A stretch of 5,523 nt of DNA. It comes from Streptosporangiaceae bacterium. Its GTDB lineage: Bacteria > Actinomycetota > Actinomycetes > Streptosporangiales > Streptosporangiaceae. Positions 1 to 5,523 of the stretch are shown piece by piece (positions within the stretch are counted from its first letter, which is position 1; the number at the start of each line of letters is the position of its first letter). The notes beneath the pieces are model-generated. The model saw only the letters and a program-made list of their open reading frames with translations. It was not told the DNA's origin and did not search any database. The stretch spans positions 1 to 5,523 of the forward strand of contig JASIJN010000087.1 in assembly GCA_030050125.1 (NCBI GenBank). Reading direction: 5' to 3'. A program made the translations under genes and the position numbers.

Positions 1-1458
1 CTGGCGCGAGCCGTTGCCGGACTTGCCGTTGCCGCCGAACGGCAGGTGCGCCTCCGCCCCGGACGTCGAGTTGTTCACGCTGAGCATCCCGGCGCTGACT
101 CCGCGCCTGAACGCGAACGCCTCGCGTGCGTCATTGGTGTAGACGGACGAGGACAGCCCGTACCCGGGGGCGTTGGCCAGCTCGATCGCCTGGTCCATGG
201 ACCGGTACGTGGTCACCCCGACCAGCGGCCCGAACGTCTCCTTGGCGAAGATCTCCTCGCCCGGGCGGACGCCGTCGACGATCGTCGGGTGGTAGAAGAT
301 CCCCGCCTCCGGGTCGCCGACGAACCCAGCCCGCGGGTTGGCCGCGGTGATCCGCCCGACGCCGGTGGAGCCGAGCACCTTGTGCTGCGGGCCGATCCAG
401 GTCAGGAAGGTGTCGAAGCGTTCGGCGAACCGGGCGTCCAGCATCGGGCCGTAGAGGACGTCGCCGAACGGGTCGCCGACCGCGGCGGCCGCGGTCGCCT
501 CGGCGAACCGGGTCAGGAACTCGTCGTGCACCGACTCGTGGCAGATCACGGTGCCGAGCGAGGTGCAGCGCTGGCCGGCGGTGCCGAACCCGGCGAACAG
601 CGCCCCCTCGACGGCCAGGTCCAGGTCCGCGTCGGCCGTGACCACCATCGGGTTCTTGCCGCCGAGCTCGAGGCACGCGGACTGCAGGTGCCGGCCGGCC
701 AGTTCGCCGATCCGCGCGCCGACCTCGGTGGACCCGGTGAAGCCGACCTTGTCGACCAGGCCGGCATCGAGCGCCTGGTCGAGCCCGGCGAAGGTCGCCG
801 GCCCGTCGGCGTAGACCACGTTGAACACGCCCGGCGGCAGCCCGCCGCCGCGGCAGAACAGCTCGTGGAACGCGGCCGACGCGGCCCCGGCGTACTCGGC
901 CGGCTTCCACACCACGGCGTTGCCGCACAGCAGCGCGGGCACGATGTACCAGGACGGCACCGCGACCGGGAAGTTCCCGGCGGTGATGACCGTGACCACG
1001 CCCACCGGGTTGCGGAACGTGAAGAGCTGCTTGTCCGGCATCTCGCTGGGCACCGTCTGGCCATACAGCCGGCGGCCCTCGCCAAGGAAGAAGTCGCAGG
1101 TGTCGATGATCTCCTGCACCTCGCCGAGCGCCTCGGGGTAGGGCTTGCCGATCTCGCGGGTGACGAGCCGGGCCAGCGCTTCCTTGTTGGCCTCGATCAG
1201 CCGGCCGATGGTCGCGATCGCCCGGCCGCGCACCGGCGCCGGCACGTCGGCCCAGGCCTTCTGGGCCGCCCGGGCCGACCGGGCCGCGGTCACCAGCAGC
1301 GAAGGGTCGGCCAGCGCGACCTCGGCCACGACGTCGTCCAGGCGCGCCGGGTTGGTCGACAGGAACCGGCCCGCGGCCGCATCAGCCGCCGGCCGGCCGT
1401 CGATCGTTGCGGAGACGGTGCGCACCCCGGGGTGGCCCTCGTCGTTGGGGTAAGCCAT
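1..1458 (-). CDS. Aldehyde dehydrogenase, probable L-2-aminoadipate 6-semialdehyde dehydrogenase (C-terminus off the left edge)
   Basis: An NAD(P)+-dependent aldehyde dehydrogenase. 486 residues are visible from the ATG at 1458. The frame is open to base 1, so a short C-terminal tail (perhaps 20-30 residues by family length) is missing. Seen: cofactor/oxyanion Asn162 in TAGNFP, Lys185 in WKPAE, FTGSTEVG at 240-247, general base Glu264 in LELGGK, nucleophile Cys298 in GQRCTS, and KETFGP at 406-411. GEVQE at 112-116, Arg297 just before the catalytic Cys, and TSGAE at 466-470 resemble the ALDH7/antiquitin family, where the corresponding Glu and Arg help bind aminoadipate semialdehyde. The ATG is preceded by AAGGA (1467-1471) at 8 nt. 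It lies 33 bp after the lat stop, so co-transcription is likely. Inference: it oxidises the Lat product (piperideine-6-carboxylate/aminoadipate semialdehyde) to L-2-aminoadipate. The fold is certain; the substrate rests on motifs and context. Confidence 0.9.
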   Translation of the reverse strand, partial: MAYPNDEGHPGVRTVSATIDGRPAADAAAGRFLSTNPARLDDVVAEVALADPSLLVTAARSARAAQKAWADVPAPVRGRAIATIGRLIEANKEALARLVTREIGKPYPEALGEVQEIIDTCDFFLGEGRRLYGQTVPSEMPDKQLFTFRNPVGVVTVITAGNFPVAVPSWYIVPALLCGNAVVWKPAEYAGAASAAFHELFCRGGGLPPGVFNVVYADGPATFAGLDQALDAGLVDKVGFTGSTEVGARIGELAGRHLQSACLELGGKNPMVVTADADLDLAVEGALFAGFGTAGQRCTSLGTVICHESVHDEFLTRFAEATAAAAVGDPFGDVLYGPMLDARFAERFDTFLTWIGPQHKVLGSTGVGRITAANPRAGFVGDPEAGIFYHPTIVDGVRPGEEIFAKETFGPLVGVTTYRSMDQAIELANAPGYGLSSSVYTNDAREAFAFRRGVSAGMLSVNNSTSGAEAHLPFGGNGKSGNGSRQ

Positions 1459-1491
1459 CTGCGGTGTCCTTACCTAGTCAGCACCTAGTCG
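1459..1491 (-). promoter_or_regulatory. Short lat-ALDH gap with RBS and an 8-bp direct repeat
   Basis: This 33-bp gap holds the ALDH Shine-Dalgarno sequence (AAGGA on the minus strand, 1467-1471, 8 nt before the ATG). It also holds two copies of GACTAGGT on the minus strand, at 1472-1479 and 1483-1490, spaced exactly 11 bp. The gap is too short for an obvious independent promoter, and no terminator hairpin is visible, so read-through from lat is expected. The repeat has no assigned function. Confidence 0.5.
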
Positions 1492-2883
1492 TCAGCTGTC
1501 AGACAGGCTACGCAGCGAACCGAGCACCCGGTCCAGCGCGGCCAGGCCGAACCCGAGCTCCTGCTCGGTGACGTCGAGCGCCGGCCGGAACCGGATCGTC
1601 CGCTCCCCGCAGGGCAGCACGAGCACGTGCTGCTCGCGCAGGAGGCGTACCCCGGCGTCGCGGTCCGCGGCCGAGGGCAGGTCGAGCGCGCACATGAGCC
1701 CGCGCCCGCGCACGTTCGACGCGACGGCGGCGTGCCGGTCCCCCAGCGCCCGGAGCTCGGCGAGCAGCCAGGCGCCGGTCCCGGCGGCCCGGTCGATCAG
1801 CCCGTCCCGCTCGATGATCTCCAGCAGCCTGCGGGAGCGGACCATGTCCGCCAGGCCGCCGCCCCACGTCGAGTTGATCCGTCCGGAGACCGCGAACACG
1901 TTGTCGGCGATCTCGTCCACGCGCCGCCCGGCCATGATCCCGCCGAGCTGCACCTTCTTGGCGAACGCCACGATGTCCGGCTCCAGGCCGAACTGCTGGT
2001 AGGCCCAGGCCGTGCCGGTGAGCCCGACCCCGGTCTGCACCTCGTCGAGCACGAAGAGCGCGTCGTGGACGTGGCACAGCTCCTGCATGGCCCGCAGGAA
2101 CTCCGGCCGCACGTGATTGTCCCCGCCCTCGCCCTGGATCGGCTCGGCGATGAAGCAGGCGATGTCGTGCGGATTGGCCTCGAAGGCCGCGCGCGCCTGG
2201 GCCAGGGCCCGGGCCTCGGCCTGCTCGACCTCGGCCAGGTGCGCGGCCAGCGGGAACCTGATCGCGGGAACGTCGATCCTCGGCCAGTCGAACTTGGGGA
2301 ACCGGGCCGTCTTGGCCGGCTCGGTATTGGTCAGCGACAGCGTGTACCCGGATCGACCGTGGAACGCCCGGGTGAGGTGCATGACCTTGGTGCCGAGCCC
2401 GGCCGGCCGGCCCGCCGCCTCGTTGCGGCGGCTCTTCCAGTCGAACGCGGCCTTCAGCGCGTTCTCGACGGCGAGCGCGCCGCCCTCGACGAAGAACAGG
2501 TGGGGCAGCGCCGGGTCGCCGAGCACCCGGGTGAAGGTCTCCACGAACCGCGCGTACTGCCTGGTGTACATGTCCGGGTTGGCCGGCTTGTTGGCGGCCG
2601 CCTCGCCCAGCTCGGCCATGAACTCAGGGTCGTCGGCCAGCCCGCGAGGATTGGACCCGAGCGGCGCCGACGCGAAGAACGTGTAGAGGTCCAGGTACTC
2701 CTCACCGGTCCTGGCGTCGACCACCCAGGAGCCGTGACTGGCTGCGGTGTCGTAGACCAGCCGGAACCCGTCGGTCAGAACGTGACGGCCGAGCACCTCA
2801 TGCACCCGCTCCGCGGTGACCGCGGCATCCAGGACCGCCTCCGGCGCCCTAAGGCTCCGAGGCTGGGCGATGATCGATTCCAC
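1492..2883 (-). CDS. lat: L-lysine 6-transaminase (lysine epsilon-aminotransferase)
   Basis: A class III (fold type I) PLP aminotransferase moving the epsilon-amino group of L-lysine to 2-oxoglutarate, giving aminoadipate 6-semialdehyde and glutamate. From the GTG at 2883 it is 463 aa, near the about 449 aa of Mycobacterium tuberculosis Lat (Rv3290c), recalled from memory. It shares long identical stretches with that protein, including LGDPALP (121-127), FFVEGGALAVENALKAAFDW (130-149) and FHGRSGY (174-180). Counterparts of known Mtb Lat residues are present: Arg177 (Mtb R170), Glu252 (E243, the dual-substrate switch), Asp280 in LDEVQTG, Gln283 (Q274), PLP Lys309 (K300), Asn337/Thr339 (N328/T330) and Arg431 (R422). 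There is a 2-residue insertion between about 205 and 220. The start is set by a strong SD; an in-frame ATG at 2985 has none. It precedes the ALDH that would use its product. Similar genes feed cephamycin pathways, but no beta-lactam genes are visible here. Confidence 0.95.
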   Translation of the reverse strand: MESIIAQPRSLRAPEAVLDAAVTAERVHEVLGRHVLTDGFRLVYDTAASHGSWVVDARTGEEYLDLYTFFASAPLGSNPRGLADDPEFMAELGEAAANKPANPDMYTRQYARFVETFTRVLGDPALPHLFFVEGGALAVENALKAAFDWKSRRNEAAGRPAGLGTKVMHLTRAFHGRSGYTLSLTNTEPAKTARFPKFDWPRIDVPAIRFPLAAHLAEVEQAEARALAQARAAFEANPHDIACFIAEPIQGEGGDNHVRPEFLRAMQELCHVHDALFVLDEVQTGVGLTGTAWAYQQFGLEPDIVAFAKKVQLGGIMAGRRVDEIADNVFAVSGRINSTWGGGLADMVRSRRLLEIIERDGLIDRAAGTGAWLLAELRALGDRHAAVASNVRGRGLMCALDLPSAADRDAGVRLLREQHVLVLPCGERTIRFRPALDVTEQELGFGLAALDRVLGSLRSLSDS

Positions 2884-2890
2884 GGGAAGT

Positions 2891-2896
2891 CCTCCT
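2891..2896 (-). promoter_or_regulatory. Strong ribosome binding site that fixes the lat start
   Basis: AGGAGG on the minus strand lies 7 nt before the GTG at 2881-2883. It is the strongest SD in the window and lies inside the open frame that continues upstream to an ATG at 2985. That ATG has no purine-rich SD before it. The GTG start also gives an N-terminus of about the same length as mycobacterial Lat before the shared RVHEVLGR motif. Confidence 0.85.
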
Positions 2897-2944
2897 GTCG
2901 CCGCAGCCGCCTGCTGGAGAATCTGCAGTCCGATAGCCTTCGAG

Positions 2945-2994
2945 CCGCACATCGTATGCGGATCGTAGGCATCGCGCATGGACATCGTATGCGT
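2945..2994 (-). promoter_or_regulatory. Candidate operator/promoter array upstream of lat
   Basis: A perfect 12-bp direct repeat, ACATCGTATGCG on the plus strand, occurs at 2949-2960 and 2982-2993, 33 bp apart. A third core, ATCGTA, is at 2962-2967, so the three cores start at 2951, 2962 and 2984 (steps of 11 and 22 bp, roughly one face of the helix). A related ATCGCG sits at 2971. Two interrupted dyads overlap the array: CCGCA/TGCGG with a 7-nt centre (2945-2961), and CGCAT/ATGCG with a 9-nt centre (2975-2993). On the minus strand each core reads TACGAT, a 4/6 match to a -10 hexamer; no good -35 was found. Inference: regulator binding site(s), perhaps with a promoter, about 60-110 bp before the lat GTG. 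The adjacent GntR/HutC protein is the obvious candidate, but the usual HutC-type GT-N-TA-N-AC core is not evident. Confidence 0.55.
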
Positions 2995-3041
2995 AAAGGG
3001 ACGGGTCCGGCACTGGTGCGCCCGGCCGGCCCGGCCTGCGC

Positions 3042-3061
3042 GACCGCGCGGCCAGGCGGTC
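3042..3061 (-). terminator. GC-rich hairpin just after the regulator stop, possible terminator
   Basis: A perfect 6-bp stem (GACCGC at 3042-3047, GCGGTC at 3056-3061) encloses an 8-nt loop, 2 bp downstream of the regulator stop codon. More GC-rich self-complementary sequence follows (about 3020-3036, GGCC/CCGG runs). There is no U-tract on the minus strand, so this is not a canonical intrinsic terminator. It could be a U-tract-less actinobacterial terminator, a transcript 3'-end stabiliser, or chance in GC-rich DNA. Confidence 0.3.
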
Positions 3062-3063
3062 TG

Positions 3064-3912
3064 TCACGAGGTCAATACCGCGCTATCCGCGCCACGCCGG
3101 ACGATCTCCGCGCGGTCGGCCCGGGTGCGGAACGTCACACAGGTCCGGTCGGCGCGGAACAGGTCGTGGGAGAACTCGAACGGCACGCCGGCCGAGGTCG
3201 CCGACGTGCGCGTGATCGCGAGCAGCGGCGCGCGGGCGTGCACTCCGAGCAGGGCGGCCTCGTCCGGGCTGGCCTCGGCCACCTCGAGGTGCTCGACCAC
3301 CTCGTCCGGCGTAATCCCGTAATGGGCGTCGAGCAGGTCATAAATGGATCCGCCGAGCGGCAGTTCCAGCAGCCCGGGAAAGATCTCGGCGGGCAATTGG
3401 ACTCGCTCCAGCGAGATCGGGATCCCGTCCGCCAGCCTGATCCGGACGATGTCGATCAGCAGGCTCCCGGCCGGCACGGCCAGGTGGTTGGCGGCGATCT
3501 CGTCGGCGCCGGACATGGTGGCGGACAGGACCTGGGTGCCGGCCACGAACCCCTGCCGCCGCAGGTACTCCGGCAGGCCCACGATCACCGACAGGTCGCG
3601 GTCCACCTTCGCGTGGGCCACGAAGGTCCCGCCGGCCCGGCCGGGCACACGTCGCACGATGCCGCCTTCGGCGAGCACGGCCAGCACCTGGCGCAGCGTG
3701 GACCGGCTGACCGACAGGCGGGCCGCGAGTTCCCGCTCGGTACCCAGCCGGTCCCCGGGCCGGAGCGTTCCGGATGAGATCAGGTCGAGCAGGCGGTGCC
3801 GCGCGTCTTCGACGAGCCGGCGGTCGGGCACGGCGCGCGGATGCAGCCGGCTTTCGATCGCCGGGCCGCTCGCGGGCTCGCGGGCGCCTTCCGCCGACAT
3901 AATTTTTCTCAC
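3064..3912 (-). CDS. GntR-family transcriptional regulator, HutC/UTRA subfamily
   Basis: A ligand-responsive DNA-binding regulator, usually a dimeric repressor released by a small effector. It has 282 aa from the GTG at 3912, or 278 from the ATG at 3900. Seen: a GntR winged helix-turn-helix at about 32-98 (LVEDARHRLLDLISSG, LRPGDRLGTERELAARL, then recognition helix SVSRSTLRQVLAVL at 67-80 and a wing at about 88-98). A UTRA effector domain follows at about 113-262, with the typical pattern HLEVAEASPDEAALLGV, then a pro-Leu-rich strand and GVPFEFSHDLFRADR (242-256). No membrane or signal sequence is present. The start overlaps the SDR stop (GTGA, 3909-3912), indicating translational coupling. 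GGAAG (3920-3924) lies 7 nt before the GTG; GGTGAG lies 7 nt before the ATG, so either start is possible. It lies 180 bp before lat in the same direction; control of lat-ALDH, of its own operon, or both is inferred from position. The ligand is unknown. Confidence 0.92.
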   Translation of the reverse strand: MRKIMSAEGAREPASGPAIESRLHPRAVPDRRLVEDARHRLLDLISSGTLRPGDRLGTERELAARLSVSRSTLRQVLAVLAEGGIVRRVPGRAGGTFVAHAKVDRDLSVIVGLPEYLRRQGFVAGTQVLSATMSGADEIAANHLAVPAGSLLIDIVRIRLADGIPISLERVQLPAEIFPGLLELPLGGSIYDLLDAHYGITPDEVVEHLEVAEASPDEAALLGVHARAPLLAITRTSATSAGVPFEFSHDLFRADRTCVTFRTRADRAEIVRRGADSAVLTS

Positions 3913-4682
3913 CCCATAGCTTCCAGCGACTCAGGAACCGTCTGGCCGCCGTCGATCACGAGCGTCTGGCCGGTGATGTAGCCGGCTTCCTCGGTCGCGA
4001 GGAACAGCGCCGCGCTGGCGATGTCCTCGATGCTACCCAGGCGCCCGAGCGGGATCGAGGCCTCCATCGTCCGCAGGTACTCAGGACCCAGGTCGGCCAG
4101 GCCCTCGGTGATGATGTTGCCCGGCAAGATCGCGTTGATCGTGATGCCGGACCTGGCCAGCTCCAGCGCGGCCGAGCGCATGAACCCGAGCTGGCCGGCC
4201 TTGCTCGCCCCGTAGTGCGACCAGCCGGTGTAGCCGGTGATCGGCCCGGTGATCGACGAGGTGACGATGACCCGGCCCCGGCCGGAGCGCCGCAGCGCGG
4301 GGATGGCCGCTTGCACGGTGAAGAACGTCCCCTTGAGGTTGGTCGCCAGGACCTCCTCGAGCTGCTCGGGTGTCATCTCGGCCAGCGGCGCGGCCGGGAA
4401 GATCCCGGCGTTGCAGCACGCGATGTCGAGCCCGCCGTGACGTTCCTCGGCCGCCGCCACGACCGCCGCGCAGCTGCCGGCCACGCTCACGTCGCCCTTG
4501 ACGAAGCAGACCGAGCGGCCGCCTGCCGCGAGTTCGGCCGCGGTCCGCTCGCCCGCTTCGGCGTCCCGCCCCACGATCACGACGTTCGCGCCCTCGGCCG
4601 CGAACCCGGCGGCGATGCCCTTGCCGATTCCCCTGGTGCCGCCGGTGACGAGCACCGACCGGCCGCTGATCGAGGTGAACAT
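3909..4682 (-). CDS. Classical short-chain dehydrogenase/reductase (SDR)
   Basis: A cytoplasmic NAD(P)(H)-dependent oxidoreductase of 257 aa, the normal length for a classical SDR. Seen: cofactor motif TGGTRGIG at 13-20, CNAG at 90-93 (the usual NNAG with Cys first), catalytic Asn115, Ser143 in TSS, Tyr157 and Lys161 in YGASK, PGN at 187-189, and a FabG-like C-terminus with YITGQTLVIDGG at 235-246. Arg17 in the glycine motif and Arg39 after beta-strand 2 (VIVGRD) suggest NADP(H) preference; this is inference. The start is the ATG at 4682, with AAGGAG (4689-4694) 6 nt upstream. A TTG at 4688 abuts the SD and is unlikely. The gene starts 37 bp after the kinase stop and overlaps the regulator start by 4 nt, so it belongs to their transcript. 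The substrate cannot be read from sequence. It resembles 3-oxoacyl-ACP reductases, but no fatty-acid synthesis genes are nearby, so a FabG name is not justified. Confidence 0.93.
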   Translation of the reverse strand: MFTSISGRSVLVTGGTRGIGKGIAAGFAAEGANVVIVGRDAEAGERTAAELAAGGRSVCFVKGDVSVAGSCAAVVAAAEERHGGLDIACCNAGIFPAAPLAEMTPEQLEEVLATNLKGTFFTVQAAIPALRRSGRGRVIVTSSITGPITGYTGWSHYGASKAGQLGFMRSAALELARSGITINAILPGNIITEGLADLGPEYLRTMEASIPLGRLGSIEDIASAALFLATEEAGYITGQTLVIDGGQTVPESLEAMG

Positions 4683-4688
4683 CCGCAA

Positions 4689-4694
4689 CTCCTT
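4689..4694 (-). promoter_or_regulatory. Ribosome binding site that fixes the SDR start
   Basis: AAGGAG on the minus strand lies 6 nt before the ATG at 4680-4682. This favours that ATG over the in-frame TTG at 4686-4688, which directly touches the SD and would have no spacing. Confidence 0.75.
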
Positions 4695-4719
4695 GACTGG
4701 TCGGTCCCGCGACGGGCGA

Positions 4720-5523
4720 TCAGGGCGTCGCGAGCAGGTAGCGCTCGGCCAGCTCGCAGGCCCCGGCGGTGAACTCGGCCCCGAGGTCGCGGGCGGAGTC
4801 GGCGAACCGGTGCGAGCCGACCCAGGCCACCAGCTGCAGCCGCCGCAGCAGGATGAAGGTCGGGATTTCCGCGGCGTCCTGCGCGCTGAGCGGCAGGATG
4901 CGCCGGTAGCCCCGCTGCCAGGCGTCGCAGAGCGCCGGGACCCTGGGGTCGTGCTCGATGAAGCTCAGCGATGCGCCGAGATCGAAAAGGAACCAGCCGA
5001 ACCCGCAGTCATCGAAGTCGATGACCTGGATGTCCGGCCCGCTGACCAGCAGGTTGGCCAGCCGCATGTCCGCGTGGATCAGCCCGAACCGGTCCGGCCC
5101 GGCCCCGAACCTGTGCAGCCGGCCTCGCATCAGCGCGGCGGCGCGGCCCAGGGTGGCCAGCTCTTCCCGGCCGATCCCGATGCCGTCCTGCCACCGTCCC
5201 CAGCGGCCGGCCGGGCCGACGCAGCTGTCGAAATCCCAGGAGAACCTGACGAACTCGCCCGGGCGGGCCCAGCCCCGCGAATGCCGGTGCATGCGCCCGC
5301 AGATCTCGCCGAGCAACTCGAACTTCTCGGCCAGGTGCTCCTCGGGCGGCTCGGTCCCCGGCAGGAACTCGAACAGCACCGTCTGCCTGGTCAGCGGGCC
5401 GACCGTGACGTCGACCACCTCCCGGCCGTCGGTCGCGGCGAACACCGCCGGGGTGAGCAGCCCCTCGTCCCGGCGCAGCGCCTGCAGCCAGGCCAGCTCG
5501 GAGACGACCGCGCCCGGCGGGTG
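4720..5523 (-). CDS. APH/choline-kinase-fold phosphotransferase (N-terminus off the right edge)
   Basis: A small-molecule kinase of the aminoglycoside phosphotransferase superfamily (Pfam APH type). 267 residues are visible. The frame is open through base 5523 and the sequence before the GTG at 5445 (SELAWLQALRRDEGLLTPA) looks like kinase N-lobe, so the true start lies outside. Seen, numbered from the edge: the catalytic-loop motif HADMRLANLL at 150-159 (base Asp152, metal ligand Asn157), metal-binding Asp169 in IDFDD (168-172), hinge-like FEFLPG at 51-56, and a C-terminal helical lobe to residue 267. The missing part should carry the ATP-binding Lys and nucleotide-positioning loop. Relatives include type II homoserine kinase, choline kinase, hydroxylysine kinase and antibiotic kinases; none can be picked on motifs. 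It lies 37 bp before the SDR and is probably co-transcribed. A resistance role is not supported by context, while a metabolic kinase acting on an amino-acid-like substrate would fit. Confidence 0.88.
   Translation of the reverse strand, partial: HPPGAVVSELAWLQALRRDEGLLTPAVFAATDGREVVDVTVGPLTRQTVLFEFLPGTEPPEEHLAEKFELLGEICGRMHRHSRGWARPGEFVRFSWDFDSCVGPAGRWGRWQDGIGIGREELATLGRAAALMRGRLHRFGAGPDRFGLIHADMRLANLLVSGPDIQVIDFDDCGFGWFLFDLGASLSFIEHDPRVPALCDAWQRGYRRILPLSAQDAAEIPTFILLRRLQLVAWVGSHRFADSARDLGAEFTAGACELAERYLLATP

Noticed and set aside
46..1488. 480-codon open frame on the plus strand opposite the ALDH
   Set aside because: Its translation is Arg/Gly/Ala/Pro-rich with no domain, as expected from the antisense of a GC-rich gene; the minus strand carries all ALDH motifs.
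1496..1506. Perfect 11-bp palindrome CTGTCAGACAG
   Set aside because: It lies in the last codons of lat (Ser-Leu-Ser-Asp-Ser), has a 1-nt centre that cannot form a hairpin loop, and is single; chance is the simplest explanation.
1492..2883. Reading lat as evidence of a beta-lactam (cephamycin) cluster
   Set aside because: No ACV synthetase, isopenicillin synthase or other beta-lactam gene is visible; lat is also a general lysine catabolic gene.
2884..2985. N-terminal extension of lat from the ATG at 2985
   Set aside because: No SD before the ATG, a strong SD before the internal GTG, and the extra residues coincide with the DNA repeat array.
1627..3777. 716-codon open frame on the plus strand across lat and the regulator
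   Set aside because: It spans two real minus-strand genes and their control region, has low-complexity composition and no recognisable motif; it is a GC-driven shadow frame.
3909..4682. Naming the SDR FabG
   Set aside because: The similarity is shared by many SDRs and the neighbours are not fatty-acid genes.
4215..4772. 185-codon plus-strand open frame opposite the SDR
   Set aside because: Shadow composition and no domain; the SDR on the minus strand is complete with all catalytic residues.
4720..5523. Antibiotic-resistance phosphotransferase
   Set aside because: Only the shared APH fold motifs support it; the setting is metabolic and no resistance-specific signature is seen.

Overview
The window is GC-rich, with third codon positions almost all G or C and GTG used as a start. 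Together with a lysine aminotransferase close to the mycobacterial enzyme, this points to a high-GC actinomycete. The genus cannot be fixed from the sequence.

Five genes, all on the minus strand, fill the window. In transcription order, right to left, they are: (1) an APH/choline-kinase-fold small-molecule kinase whose N-terminal part lies beyond the right edge; (2) a classical short-chain dehydrogenase/reductase (SDR); (3) a GntR-family regulator of the HutC/UTRA type, overlapping the SDR stop by 4 nt; (4) L-lysine 6-transaminase (lat); (5) an antiquitin-like aldehyde dehydrogenase whose C-terminal tail runs off the left edge. Gaps are 37 bp (kinase-SDR), a 4-bp overlap (SDR-regulator), 180 bp (regulator-lat) and 33 bp (lat-ALDH). 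The likely layout is an upstream kinase-SDR-regulator transcript, and a lat-ALDH transcript with its own control region.

The well-supported core is lysine catabolism. Lat removes the epsilon-amino group of L-lysine to give alpha-aminoadipate 6-semialdehyde, which cyclises to piperideine-6-carboxylate. The aldehyde dehydrogenase would oxidise this to L-2-aminoadipate. The GntR/HutC protein is the natural candidate regulator. The roles of the kinase and SDR are not settled. They could extend the pathway to a hydroxylated or otherwise modified lysine derivative, or serve an unrelated small-molecule route.

The most interesting non-coding signal is the 180-bp gap before lat. It holds a perfect 12-bp direct repeat 33 bp apart, three ATCGTA cores spaced at 11 and 22 bp, and two interrupted dyads. 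This looks like an operator/promoter array. It falls inside the open frame that an automatic caller would join to lat from an upstream ATG, while a strong ribosome binding site shows that lat starts at an internal GTG. No RNA genes, mobile elements, CRISPR arrays or large repeats were seen.
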